In this document: positions 1 to 7,784 of the stretch, one piece after another
Layout: each line of letters starts with the position of its first letter
Position numbering within the stretch: position 1 is the stretch's first letter
The notes under the pieces: generated by a model
The model's input: the letters and a program-made list of their open reading frames with translations, nothing else
The model's database searches: none
Told to the model about the DNA's origin: nothing
Position numbers and translations under genes: made by a program
DNA from: a virus
Strand: one strand, 5' to 3'
DNA length: 25,247 bases
IMG/VR virus record: IMGVR_UViG_3300045107_000045
Coordinates: 1-25,247 of that record

Positions 1-111
1 CTTTGGTGCAAACCGGCCGTGCTCATCACGGGGTTGTCCGGTTTCCTGAGCTTGCGGCTCAGACGCATCAGTCATAGCGGAATCAAACAAAGCCTCATCA
101 TCGTCGGCCAT
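1..111 (-). CDS. Scaffold-like phage head protein, N-terminal part (runs off window)
   Basis: This is the first 37 codons of a minus-strand gene that continues past the left edge. The visible product starts MADDDEALFDS and ends in an acidic, Q- and P-rich stretch with RDEHGRFAPK. That disordered acidic start and its place right after the portal gene are typical of scaffolding proteins in P22-like head modules, but the diagnostic part is outside the window. A purine-rich AAAGGACG lies about 10 bases before the ATG. It follows the portal gene after an 83-base gap. The scaffold role is inferred from position. Confidence 0.6.
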   Translation of the reverse strand, partial: MADDDEALFDSAMTDASEPQAQETGQPRDEHGRFAPK

Positions 112-130
112 AAGCCTACGTCCTTTCGCT

Positions 131-200
131 TATCGTGCGATTTACGATCCACCCCCGTGACGGCGGGGCGCCCCGATACCGCGTATCGTGCGGCTTACGA
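131..200. repeat. 17-bp direct repeat around the portal gene's stop codon
   Basis: TATCGTGCGATTTACGA at 131-147 recurs as TATCGTGCGGCTTACGA at 184-200 with two mismatches. The second copy contains the portal stop codon and the first lies in the gap before the next head gene. Each copy has TCGT and ACGA at its ends. No function is known; it could be a short duplication of the portal 3' end. Confidence 0.5.
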
Positions 201-2171
201 AACTCGTTGCAGGAATTGCTGCGCTGTCAGCGCGCGATCTTCCTCGGCATTGCGAGCGTCCTGCGCCATCTTAATGGGCGCCATTAACGCATCCTGTTCT
301 GTCTTGCGCGCCGCAGCTCGAGCCTGATCGACCTTCGCATAAATCGCATCAATCTCTGCCATAGCCTTGGCATTCTGCAATTCAGGCGGCAATTCGTACC
401 CGCTAGGCTGCAATGGCCTCATTTCAGGACGCCACGCCTCACCAGCCTTTGCAAGGTTGAGTGCGGTTTTTGACTTGGTTTCCTCAATCTTGGCGGCCTC
501 GCCTTCGATCAAGAGTTGCTGTTGCGGTCCCGGCTGCTGCGCCTGCTGGATCATTTCCAGCACCTTCTTTTTCGTGCGGCTATCAATGCCGGGCGAAAGT
601 TCGATCAAGACCGCAGGAGGCACGTTGCCGCCAGATTGAGCCAACGCCAGCAACGCATCATACGTATCAGCCATCATGTTAATCGTATCAGGCCCTTCGT
701 CGATGATAATATCGACATCGAGAGAACCGATACCGTTAATAACGGTAGGCAGACCAGTTGTCGGATCAACACCAATGCCATTGATCTGGATAAACTGAGC
801 TACGTTATCATCGTCGGTCACGCGAATCCAACGCTCAGCGGACCAATGACGTTGGATTGCATTCCAGATTGCGCGGTAAACCCTGATTTTCCATCCACGA
901 TAAGCAGAGATGTACGGTCCTAGCTCAGCAATACCCGCCTGCTGCAAAAGCTGGATCGCACGTCCTGATTGCTTTTCGACGCCCTGCCCAAGAACCGCAG
1001 GATTAGGCCCGAAATTCTCAATTTCCGCCTTGTCCTGCGAGAGCAATTTATCCCAGCCGGCAAAGTCAAAGCTCTGATCGTCCGCTTTGATTTCACCACC
1101 TGGATTAGCGATCACAACTCCATCGGGACGCGCCCATTCAGCGCGGACTTTCTCAACATCCGAGACCGCGCCGTTCGTCATAATCAACCGGCGCGATGCA
1201 AGAATGTGGTTAAGCTTCATCTCCTTGAAGTTGATCGAATCCTGCTTGGACCGCATGTTGCGGACAAAGCCATAACGATCACCATCGTGATCCACATTGC
1301 AAGAGTACATGATGTACTTGCAGAGCGTCTTGCCTTTTTCGTCGTGTAGGTAAGACTTACCTTCCATCAACACCGTCGATCCGGTGAAGATTGAGTAGCA
1401 CCATTCTCCTTTGTGCTTGTACCAGCAATCGACAAGACGGACGCTCTTGCGCGTCGAATCAAACCACTTATTCTCGCGATCCGGGCTCGTCGTCAGTTCG
1501 GTGCCGTCCTCAATCGAGGCATCAATTTCGTCAGCCTTGTCTGGAAACAGTTCCTTCGCTTCATCAACATCAAGCCATTTCGACACACCCATATAGCGCG
1601 CGTCAGAAAAGTCAGCCCGATAGCTGCGCGGATCGTAGAAGAACGTGTCCGGTTCTACGATTTCAAACCCAATGTCCTTGTCCGTTCCGGTGTCACCTTC
1701 GACAAGCTCAATTTCAATTCCGCCGATGCCATCGATTGCACCGTCGCGTGCAACTTCGGCTGATTTCATCTGCCATTCTTGCTGATCGAGAACATACCTA
1801 ATGCAGGCCGTTGCGAGGTCAGCACCATCCTCATGCCGAGGCGTGCGAGGGAACGCTTTAGGGTCTTGTCGTAACCGATCAAGCAATCCGACGACGCCAT
1901 CGATCTTTCGGCCGATACGATTGACCGTCTGTATCGGTTGCTTACGCTTTTTCAGAATTTTGATCTGTTCGGCTGTCCATTGCGCGCCATGATAATAACG
2001 GCGCGCAACCTTGGCCTCATCAATTTCCTCGCGCTTATTCCCGAGATAATCGGTATAGGCACGTTTCAGCTTATCCAGACCCCAATAATCCCCAGCAATG
2101 GTCTTGCGCTGCGAATTGCCCGGCTTAGCGTCTGCCGTTGGCGTGCCCGCGCTGTAATCAGCTTGCATCAA
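195..2171 (-). CDS. Portal protein (P22-type)
   Basis: A 658-residue protein forming the dodecameric ring at the head vertex through which DNA is packaged and ejected. The length, the position directly after the large terminase (4-base ATGA overlap at 2168-2171) and the composition fit the P22-like portal family: an early helical segment with KRREEIDEAK-type charge, a middle part rich in aromatic and aspartate residues (for example VEPDTFFYDPRS), GPNPAVLGQG near the centre, and a long Q/A/E-rich helical C-terminus with repeated AQQPGPQQQ and AEIDAIYAKV. No Walker or nuclease motifs are present. It would be expressed late, with the terminase and the scaffold-like gene downstream. The call is by family resemblance and context. 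Confidence 0.88.
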   Translation of the reverse strand: MMQADYSAGTPTADAKPGNSQRKTIAGDYWGLDKLKRAYTDYLGNKREEIDEAKVARRYYHGAQWTAEQIKILKKRKQPIQTVNRIGRKIDGVVGLLDRLRQDPKAFPRTPRHEDGADLATACIRYVLDQQEWQMKSAEVARDGAIDGIGGIEIELVEGDTGTDKDIGFEIVEPDTFFYDPRSYRADFSDARYMGVSKWLDVDEAKELFPDKADEIDASIEDGTELTTSPDRENKWFDSTRKSVRLVDCWYKHKGEWCYSIFTGSTVLMEGKSYLHDEKGKTLCKYIMYSCNVDHDGDRYGFVRNMRSKQDSINFKEMKLNHILASRRLIMTNGAVSDVEKVRAEWARPDGVVIANPGGEIKADDQSFDFAGWDKLLSQDKAEIENFGPNPAVLGQGVEKQSGRAIQLLQQAGIAELGPYISAYRGWKIRVYRAIWNAIQRHWSAERWIRVTDDDNVAQFIQINGIGVDPTTGLPTVINGIGSLDVDIIIDEGPDTINMMADTYDALLALAQSGGNVPPAVLIELSPGIDSRTKKKVLEMIQQAQQPGPQQQLLIEGEAAKIEETKSKTALNLAKAGEAWRPEMRPLQPSGYELPPELQNAKAMAEIDAIYAKVDQARAAARKTEQDALMAPIKMAQDARNAEEDRALTAQQFLQRVS

Positions 2172-3619
2172 GCAACCATCCAGAGATTGTCAGCATCTTC
2201 TGTTTCGCGCTCGCTGTATCCGCTCTGATCTTCCTTCGGCGGGGTCTTCTTTATAGGCTCGCCCGCCAACATCATGTCGAGCAGTTGCCCGACAAGACCC
2301 AGCGCGTCCACCTGGTCGTCATGCTTGCCGGCGGGGAAGCTAAGAAGCTCTGACCGCAGATTTGGAAACCACGGCGCAAACTGATCGACGTATAGTCCGT
2401 TCATCGCCATCATGCCGCGAATGGACTGCGCACGTTGTGCCTTGTCGCCCCGTGTCGGAAACGTTTCGCGATACACAAACGCATTGCGCTCACGCATCCG
2501 CCGATCAAGGAATGGCCCCACACCTGCCTTGATCTGCCCCTGTTCTTCTGCCCAGCCTATCGGCTTCCATTTCAGGACCAGATCACAGAATGCATCAATC
2601 CAAACATCGGACGACGCCTGCCTGCGCCACAAGTCCAGCAAATACATTCGGCCATCTGGATCGAGCCCAACAACGACATGGACTGTGTAGTCGCCGCCGT
2701 CCGATGTGACGGCATAGTCCGAACCGCCGTAAACCCTGAGCGTGCGCAAGTCCGGCAACTTGTCTACATGCCGCAGCCATTCGGCCCTGAAGTAGTCGCC
2801 TTCTTCTGGTGCTGGCCGCTGCTGATAAAGCGCGGACCATGTTCGCGCTGGCGTTGTCTTGCGCAATTCTATTAATTGCTGGCCGTAACCGTAATCATCA
2901 TCCCATAGTGGCGTGCCAGGAGCGCGTCCTAGCGGATCGTTATCCTCGGCTATCGCGGGAAGACTTAGAACCTCCCATTGGGAATGATTGAGTGCACGAC
3001 CTGCAAGATCATCTTCGTGCCAGCGCGTTTGAATCAAAACCTCACGCGCTCCTGGCACAAGTCGCGTACGAAAATCGTTGATGTACCAATCCCAGATACG
3101 ATCCCGTATCAGTTCCGAATCTGCATCCTGTCTTGACCTGATCGGATCGTCGATGATGCCAAGCTTGGCGCGAAATCCAGCGATACCAGTTCCAACGCCG
3201 GCCGCGTAATATTCATCTCCGTTTGAGAGTGACCATCGCCCAGCTGCTTGGCTGTCCGGCGACAGCGATAATCCGAGAACAAACGAATGTTCGGAAATCA
3301 GGTTGCGAACGCGCCGTCCCCACTTTTCGGCAAGCTCAGTCGTATGCGACGCGGCGATGATATTGCCGCCGTCTTGTGCCAAGAGCCACGGCGGGAACAG
3401 CACGCTGGCGTAAGTGGACTTGGCAGAGCCTGGCGGCATAAAAATAGCGAGCCTTTTGATCTCGCCACGCGCGACAGCCTCCAGCTTGTCGATAACCAGT
3501 TTATGATGCGGGGCGGGGTTAAACCCGCAATAGCGGCTCCACTCAGTGAGTGACCGGCGAATCGCCCGTCTCGAGAGCAGCTCCTTCGCCGCCTCCGAGC
3601 GCGATATGCGCGAGCTCAT
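2168..3619 (-). CDS. terL: Terminase large subunit
   Basis: ATPase and nuclease motor that cuts concatemeric phage DNA and pumps it into the prohead through the portal. The 483-residue length is normal for TerL. The N-terminal ATPase has a Walker A motif at about residues 62-69 (PPGSAKST) and a Walker B-like strand at LGIIDDPI. The C-terminal RNase H-like nuclease starts at GGSDYA, has an acidic EEQ segment, and ends with HDDQVDAL, supplying the expected metal-binding aspartates. The ATG at 3619 lies 77 bases inside the upstream gene. A start much further in would lose the SLTEWSRYCGF segment that usually precedes the ATPase, so the long overlap is accepted. The 3' end overlaps the portal start by 4 bases. 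Confidence 0.95.
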   Translation of the reverse strand: MSSRISRSEAAKELLSRRAIRRSLTEWSRYCGFNPAPHHKLVIDKLEAVARGEIKRLAIFMPPGSAKSTYASVLFPPWLLAQDGGNIIAASHTTELAEKWGRRVRNLISEHSFVLGLSLSPDSQAAGRWSLSNGDEYYAAGVGTGIAGFRAKLGIIDDPIRSRQDADSELIRDRIWDWYINDFRTRLVPGAREVLIQTRWHEDDLAGRALNHSQWEVLSLPAIAEDNDPLGRAPGTPLWDDDYGYGQQLIELRKTTPARTWSALYQQRPAPEEGDYFRAEWLRHVDKLPDLRTLRVYGGSDYAVTSDGGDYTVHVVVGLDPDGRMYLLDLWRRQASSDVWIDAFCDLVLKWKPIGWAEEQGQIKAGVGPFLDRRMRERNAFVYRETFPTRGDKAQRAQSIRGMMAMNGLYVDQFAPWFPNLRSELLSFPAGKHDDQVDALGLVGQLLDMMLAGEPIKKTPPKEDQSGYSERETEDADNLWMVA

Positions 3620-3830
3620 CGTCTGCGAGTTCTTTCGCGATTGCCTTGCGCACCGTCATATCGACGGTCTGCGACGGCTTGCCCCAGCCACGGTCGAGCA
3701 AGGCTGTAGCGGCGGACACGCGAGCGGCAGGAGGGGCCTCAGGCTGTTGCATGATGCCGGCAAGCGTTTTGATCGCGCTTTCGGTGTAGCTGCGCGCTAA
3801 AGATCGGATATCTGTCGGTGCTTTAGCCAT
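3543..3830 (-). CDS. Small terminase-like protein
   Basis: A 95-residue protein directly upstream of terL. It is mostly helical: an N-terminal segment (ARSYTESAIKTLAGIM), a PPAARVSAATALLDRGWGKP element, and an acidic, Gly/Ala-rich tail. The AATALLDRGWGKP element is common in small proteins encoded before terL in alphaproteobacterial phages, where they are treated as small terminase or packaging-site recognition proteins. DNA binding is not proven here. There is no strong ribosome binding site before the ATG, and an intrinsic terminator ends only 32 bases upstream, so expression probably needs read-through. The last 77 bases overlap terL. Confidence 0.75.
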   Translation of the reverse strand: MAKAPTDIRSLARSYTESAIKTLAGIMQQPEAPPAARVSAATALLDRGWGKPSQTVDMTVRKAIAKELADDELAHIALGGGEGAALETGDSPVTH

Positions 3831-3861
3831 TTACGCTAATTTGGTTGTCTGATCTGATTTA

Positions 3862-3898
3862 CAAAAATAGGCCGCCAGGTCTGGGCACCTGACGGCCT
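3862..3898 (-). terminator. Intrinsic terminator at the end of the early leftward operon
   Basis: Arms at 3869-3880 (AGGCCGCCAGGT) and 3887-3898 (ACCTGACGGCCT) pair over 12 positions with one mismatch around a 6-base loop. On the minus strand the stem is followed by TATTTTTG, a proper U-tract. It sits between the 3926-4156 gene and the terminase genes, so it would separate early leftward transcripts from late genes. Confidence 0.85.
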
Positions 3899-3925
3899 TA
3901 AATCTGAACTCGGGTGTCACTTGTC

Positions 3926-4156
3926 TTATACCGTTTTCATCCCTCTGCGCAGGATCGTATTGCGGACTTGGATGCCCTCCGAACTGTCGGAATCGACCCA
4001 GCGATGGCCGTCCCAAATCACAACGTAGGTCACAGCATAAGAGGTTTCATATGGTTTGGCAGTCGCCGCGCGATAATGGTGGGCCACCTCACCGTAGATC
4101 GGACTGTGTTGCGGCAATTGGTCATCCGGCGCAGCGGCCGCTTCTTTCGCGATCAT
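3926..4156 (-). CDS. Hypothetical phage protein, last gene before the terminase terminator
   Basis: A 76-residue protein I do not recognise. It starts with a short A/P-rich part and then has a beta-rich core with conserved-looking aromatic positions (SYAVTYVVIWDGHRWVDS) and a basic end (RNTILRRGMK). There is no alternative start, because a TAG lies seven codons upstream in frame; the ribosome binding site is weak. The amino-acid composition looks like a real protein rather than a shadow. It is the last gene of the leftward early operon, immediately upstream of the terminator and terminase genes, the place where lambda carries Q. That is only a positional analogy. Confidence 0.6.
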   Translation of the reverse strand: MIAKEAAAAPDDQLPQHSPIYGEVAHHYRAATAKPYETSYAVTYVVIWDGHRWVDSDSSEGIQVRNTILRRGMKTV

Positions 4157-4247
4157 CGCAGCGGTCGGCGCAGCCTAGGCGCATTCCCCCACCTACCCGA
4201 ATATGGGGTGTTTGCTCGCGAGTCGTCAAGCCCCTCTGACTCGCGAC

Positions 4248-4814
4248 CTAACTTTTCCTGCCATTCGCGAGACCCCAAAACTCCGCCAATTCGTCCAAGC
4301 AATCGAAGAACATCCTCCGGACGAAGGCAACCTCACGTTCGGCGCCTCCGCTTGTGAGCGTTTTGAACCTGTCGCGGTTGACGAGCACACGCCGAACCAG
4401 CGCCTCCCCGCGCCGCCCAAGCACTCGGCCAGCCTCCGACAATTGACGCACGGCGTCAATCTGACGATCCGTGATTGCCTCGGCCATTCCGCCGCCGTCA
4501 ACGGGCTCCATGGTCGTGTCCATGGCCCTGACGCTGCCGATCTGTGATAGCTCGACGTAGCGTTCGTAACGCCTTCCGGCCTGGAACTGGGCCTCATCGA
4601 TCTCGCCTCGCACCCGCAGGTGGCGCAGGATGTCGTCGCGGAGCGAGACGGTGACCTCCAACCTCTTGCCTGGTTCCAGCGGATCATCGACGATGGCCGA
4701 TGCGGTTGAAGCGCCGCCGATGCGGCGGTCGTAATCGGCGGCGCCGTGGTCGTAGGCGTTCTCACGGCGTGCTGGTTTTGATTTGCGCATTCCCGTTCCC
4801 GTCATGGCGAGCAT
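4248..4814 (-). CDS. DUF6456-like phage protein
   Basis: A 188-residue mostly helical protein. The stretch from about residue 70, with EAQFQAGRRYERYVEL, an internal SVRAMD, then a helical segment ending in LAEFWGL, resembles the C-terminal domain of alphaproteobacterial DUF6456 proteins, which carry an EAQFEAG(R)R-type motif. Function is unknown; DNA binding is plausible because family members often carry a helix-turn-helix. The first 40 residues are basic and disordered. The start at 4814 is supported by AGGAG six bases before the ATG. It lies downstream of the primase/helicase and the iteron-like repeats, near the end of the early leftward operon. An ORF in another frame (4226-4765) is its shadow. 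Confidence 0.75.
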   Translation of the reverse strand: MLAMTGTGMRKSKPARRENAYDHGAADYDRRIGGASTASAIVDDPLEPGKRLEVTVSLRDDILRHLRVRGEIDEAQFQAGRRYERYVELSQIGSVRAMDTTMEPVDGGGMAEAITDRQIDAVRQLSEAGRVLGRRGEALVRRVLVNRDRFKTLTSGGAEREVAFVRRMFFDCLDELAEFWGLANGRKS

Positions 4815-4847
4815 TGCCTGCTCCTGGTTGCCGTTTGTTTCGTTTGC

Positions 4848-4889
4848 GCCGGGGCCGCGCCAAGCGGCCCGGCGCTATACGTAGTATAG
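4848..4889. other. GC-rich hairpin plus 15-bp palindrome beside the iterons
   Basis: Positions 4848-4858 and 4864-4873 form a 10-bp stem with one bulged G and a 5-base loop. It is followed at once by CTATACGTAGTATAG (4875-4889), a perfect 6+3+6 palindrome. Neither strand has a U-tract after the stem, so it is not a standard terminator. Its position beside the TTCCGCA repeats suggests part of a replication origin or a protein binding site. Confidence 0.6.
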
Positions 4890-4893
4890 GGAG

Positions 4894-5026
4894 ACTTCCG
4901 CAAGCCAACCTCCGCAATGATTTCAATGACTTACGAGGCAACTTCCGCAACTTCCGCAAACACTTCCGCATAATGATTTCAATGACTTACAAGGCAACTT
5001 CCGCAACTTCCGCAACAACTTCCGCA
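4894..5026. repeat. Iteron-like ACTTCCGCA repeats and 44-bp direct repeat
   Basis: ACTTCCGCA occurs exactly at 4894, 4941, 4950, 4962, 4997, 5006 and 5018, with a variant (ACCTCCGCA) at 4908-4916. A 44-bp segment at 4916-4959 recurs at 4972-5015 with one mismatch (period 56 bp). The copy at 4972-5026 contains the stop codon of the primase/helicase gene and encodes its last VAEV-type residues; the other copy lies past the stop. This is either an origin with iterons or a tandem duplication of the gene's 3' end. Confidence 0.8.
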
Positions 5027-7038
5027 ACGGGAACCTTGGCTTTTTGGACCACTTTTAGGCCCTTGAGCTTGGAGTTTCTATTGGCGGTTGCAGTGGTGAG
5101 GACGCCGTTGATGAGCCATGTCTGGATCATATGTGCGGCAGTTTTCGCCTTGATCCCGAATTTCACCTTCAGGTGCTCGGGGGCGTATCGGCCCTCGCTT
5201 CTGGTCTGGGCCGCATTGGACCACGGTACCCCTGACGCCCACGCTTCTGCGATGGCGTCCAGGATTTGCTGACACACCTCTCTAGATGGCCAGCCTTCGC
5301 CCTCGGCTGAGGCTTCTGCCATGCCGGTGACGACGAGACTGCTTTTCGGTTTGTTGAGGTCGATTTGTTCGCTTGCTTCTGTGGTGATCTGGATTTTTTC
5401 GATTGTCAGGATTCTTTGCCAGCCGTCTTCTTCGTCTTTGAGCTTTTCGCAGGTTATGGTGATGGGTTTTACGCCTTTGTCTTTTTCGAGTTTGAATACG
5501 AAGTCACCGGCTCCTCTGAGCACGGTTGATCCTCGCAGGTCGCCACTTTTCCCGGCGTGGTGAACACCGATAACGCCCGCCTCTGTGGCCCTTCTGAGCC
5601 TGTCGCAAGCCTGGATGAAGATGGTCATCTCCTTCTGGAGATTTTCGTCTGCACCAGGCAGGACGCGAGAGACGGTATCGACTACGATGAGCCGATAGTT
5701 TTTGCCGCGTGCTTTGACGGTTGAAACCAGCGCTTCTACGCAAGCCTCATCCATAAAGGACAACGCGGCGGTTACGATCTCAAACCCTTCAGGGTCGTCG
5801 ATCAATCCGTGATGTTGTTTGAAGGCATCAACGCGGTCAACGATGCCGCGTCCGCCTTCTTGCAGGATGTAGAGAATCGGGCCGGGCCGTTTGATCGGGA
5901 CGCCATGCCAGGCAGTCATGCCGTAGGCAAGATGCAGGCACCAGTCGAGCACGGTGAATGATTTTCCGCAGCCAGGGTCGCCATAGACAAAGCCGAGTGA
6001 ATCGGCCGGAAGCCAGCCATCGAGAATCCATTCCAGCGGCGGCAATGAGCGCAGATCGCTGATCTGAATGACCGGGATCGGTGTTGCGGCGGGCTTGGCT
6101 GGTTCGGTTGCCGTTTTGATGATGTCGTGTGGGTCGCCGCCTTGCGCGATATGGTCTGCGGCATCCCATTTGTCGGGGCGGCCAGAAACGTCGATAACGG
6201 TGATTTTGCAACCGATGGCTTGCAGGTGCGGCCGGACGCGCTCCATAAGGGCACGGCCTGGTTCGTCATTATCGGGCCATAGCGTGACGTGTTTCCCGGC
6301 GAGCGGTGTCCAGTCGGTTTTGTCGAGCGGCGCATTGGAGCCGCCCATGATCGTTGTAGCTTCGATGCCGCAGGAGGCGAGCGCGTCGGCGCATTTTTCA
6401 CCTTCACACAGGACGACGTGCGAGGCTTCGATGATGTTTTTGATCCGGTATAGCGGACGGACGGGTGGCGCTTTCGGGCGAATACGGAATGTCTTGCGGC
6501 CCTCGTTTTCAAACCGTTGGACGACGGCTGTAATATTCCCGTCCCTGTCGTAGTAGTGATAATTGTTGGTCGGAATGCCGAGTTCGGCATCTTCCTTACG
6601 TGGCTTATCTCCGAGCTTTTCTTTTTTCTGCGCGATTCGCTCGGATGCCGAGGGCTGCCATGACGGGCGGCTGATGGCTATGGTCTTGTCTCCAAGAAAC
6701 TCGCTGGCGATTTCTTTAAGCGCGAGGCCAAAGCTTGAGCGGCCATAGCCCATGTATTCTTGATAGAGCTTGATGAGGTCGCCGCCTTCGTTTGTCGCGA
6801 AGTCATGCCATAGGCCGGCATCGGCGCCGGTCAATGCGATGCGCAGCGACATGCCGGGGTTTCCGTATTTGTCGCCTATGCGCGCTTCTTTGTTGTTTAT
6901 GAGGGCGCGGCCTGAGAACAGCCATTGGACGAATGCCGCGGCGTCAGCATTCAGCCGCTGGCGCAAGGCGTCCGCATCAATCTGGCCGTTCTTTTGCTCG
7001 CCCTGGCGGGCGGCATTGTTGAAGTCGATGACGCTCAC
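4987..7038 (-). CDS. TOPRIM primase / RepA-type replicative helicase
   Basis: A 683-residue replication protein expected to prime and unwind phage DNA. Residues 20-120 resemble the primase-associated N-terminus (WLFSGRALINNKEARIG, GDLIKLYQEY). A TOPRIM domain follows, with CEGEKCAD at 211-218 and DNDEPG at 256-261. The C-terminal RecA-fold ATPase (AAA_25/RepA type) has Walker A GDPGCGKS at 353-360, Walker B LIVVDT at 450-455, and GVHHAGKSGDLRGS near 491-504. The start is GTG at 7038 and the first residues (IDFNNA) also occur at the start of the 8295-8885 product. The last dozen residues, rich in VAEV, are encoded by the iteron-like repeats. It lies in the early leftward operon downstream of the recombination genes. 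Confidence 0.9.
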   Translation of the reverse strand: MSVIDFNNAARQGEQKNGQIDADALRQRLNADAAAFVQWLFSGRALINNKEARIGDKYGNPGMSLRIALTGADAGLWHDFATNEGGDLIKLYQEYMGYGRSSFGLALKEIASEFLGDKTIAISRPSWQPSASERIAQKKEKLGDKPRKEDAELGIPTNNYHYYDRDGNITAVVQRFENEGRKTFRIRPKAPPVRPLYRIKNIIEASHVVLCEGEKCADALASCGIEATTIMGGSNAPLDKTDWTPLAGKHVTLWPDNDEPGRALMERVRPHLQAIGCKITVIDVSGRPDKWDAADHIAQGGDPHDIIKTATEPAKPAATPIPVIQISDLRSLPPLEWILDGWLPADSLGFVYGDPGCGKSFTVLDWCLHLAYGMTAWHGVPIKRPGPILYILQEGGRGIVDRVDAFKQHHGLIDDPEGFEIVTAALSFMDEACVEALVSTVKARGKNYRLIVVDTVSRVLPGADENLQKEMTIFIQACDRLRRATEAGVIGVHHAGKSGDLRGSTVLRGAGDFVFKLEKDKGVKPITITCEKLKDEEDGWQRILTIEKIQITTEASEQIDLNKPKSSLVVTGMAEASAEGEGWPSREVCQQILDAIAEAWASGVPWSNAAQTRSEGRYAPEHLKVKFGIKAKTAAHMIQTWLINGVLTTATANRNSKLKGLKVVQKAKVPVAEVVAEVAEVAL

Positions 7039-7060
7039 GTTTGCCCCGTAGCGTGTTTAT

Positions 7061-7783
7061 TTAGTCTTGCGCCCAACACCGTTCTTTGTGACCGCACACT
7101 TTGCAGCGCCAATCGGTCGGCTCCTTGGCTATTCTGTCGAGAAGCTCACCTGCTCTTGTTGCTTTAATGATGAGAACGGCACGGTCTGACGCTGCTTGTG
7201 CCGCCTCGGCGTCGAATGGCACTTGCAGGTGGAGAATTTCGCAGTTGTCGGAATTGACCGCAGTGAACAACGCCGGGTTATCGGTCAAGTCGAGATAGGC
7301 CATATAGAGCTGGCACTGGTCGTAGTATTGCGGATACGCCGTGCGGAGCCCGTCTTTTTTAAGCTTGCGCCAGCCGGATGAACCGAGCGCTTTGTGCTCC
7401 CACAGGCAAGGGTAAGACATGACGGCCGGCCCACCCCAAATAATGCCGTCTGCATGGCCACGGAATGCGCCATCTACCGCTTCAAATTGTGTGGCGTCAG
7501 TATTGCGCTCGATGCGGAATCCGGCGGCTAGTAAAGCTTTGACAGTGATGTCCTCAAACGCATGGCCACGCGCAAAGATACGCTTGGTTCGTGCCGGGTG
7601 CGTGGAATCGCATTGCCAATCGTATTGAATACGGCGCAGACATTCGGAGCCGATGCTGGACGCGCCAAGATAATCCCGGCGCGCTTCGCGTTGTTCCGTC
7701 AACGCTGCCTGGTCGAGCAGTGCATTGATGGACGTATTGATTTCCGATTCCGCAAGGTTTGCGCGGTTGAGGTCGATTGACAC
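7061..7783 (-). CDS. PD-(D/E)XK nuclease (phage exonuclease-like)
   Basis: A 240-residue nuclease probably acting on DNA ends in phage recombination. The PD-(D/E)XK signature is visible as SSIGSECLRR (N-terminal helix), RGHAFED, FRGHADGIIW (motif with the metal-binding Asp) and LWEHKALG (E-x-K), followed by YYDQCQLYMAYL, the QxxxY-type helix seen in Cas4/RecB-like nucleases. The C-terminus has WRCKVCGHKERCW, a three-Cys cluster like that of RecB/Cas4-type iron-sulfur or zinc ends. The GTG start at 7783 has GGAGG nine bases upstream. It is grouped with a DUF669-like protein and a Sak4-like recombinase, a common exonuclease, SSB and annealase set. Confidence 0.88.
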   Translation of the reverse strand: MSIDLNRANLAESEINTSINALLDQAALTEQREARRDYLGASSIGSECLRRIQYDWQCDSTHPARTKRIFARGHAFEDITVKALLAAGFRIERNTDATQFEAVDGAFRGHADGIIWGGPAVMSYPCLWEHKALGSSGWRKLKKDGLRTAYPQYYDQCQLYMAYLDLTDNPALFTAVNSDNCEILHLQVPFDAEAAQAASDRAVLIIKATRAGELLDRIAKEPTDWRCKVCGHKERCWAQD

Positions 7784-7784
7784 G

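Noticed and set aside
3831-4016. 61-codon minus-strand ORF before the small terminase-like gene
   Set aside because: It covers the intrinsic terminator and overlaps the better-looking 3926-4156 frame.
4226-4765. 179-codon minus-strand ORF overlapping the DUF6456-like gene
   Set aside because: Serine/threonine/arginine-rich nonsense composition; the 4248-4814 frame has AGGAG and family-like motifs.
4894-5026. Possible CRISPR-like array
   Set aside because: The repeats are 9 bp and nearly contiguous, with only two long-period copies and no regular unique spacers; no cas genes are present.
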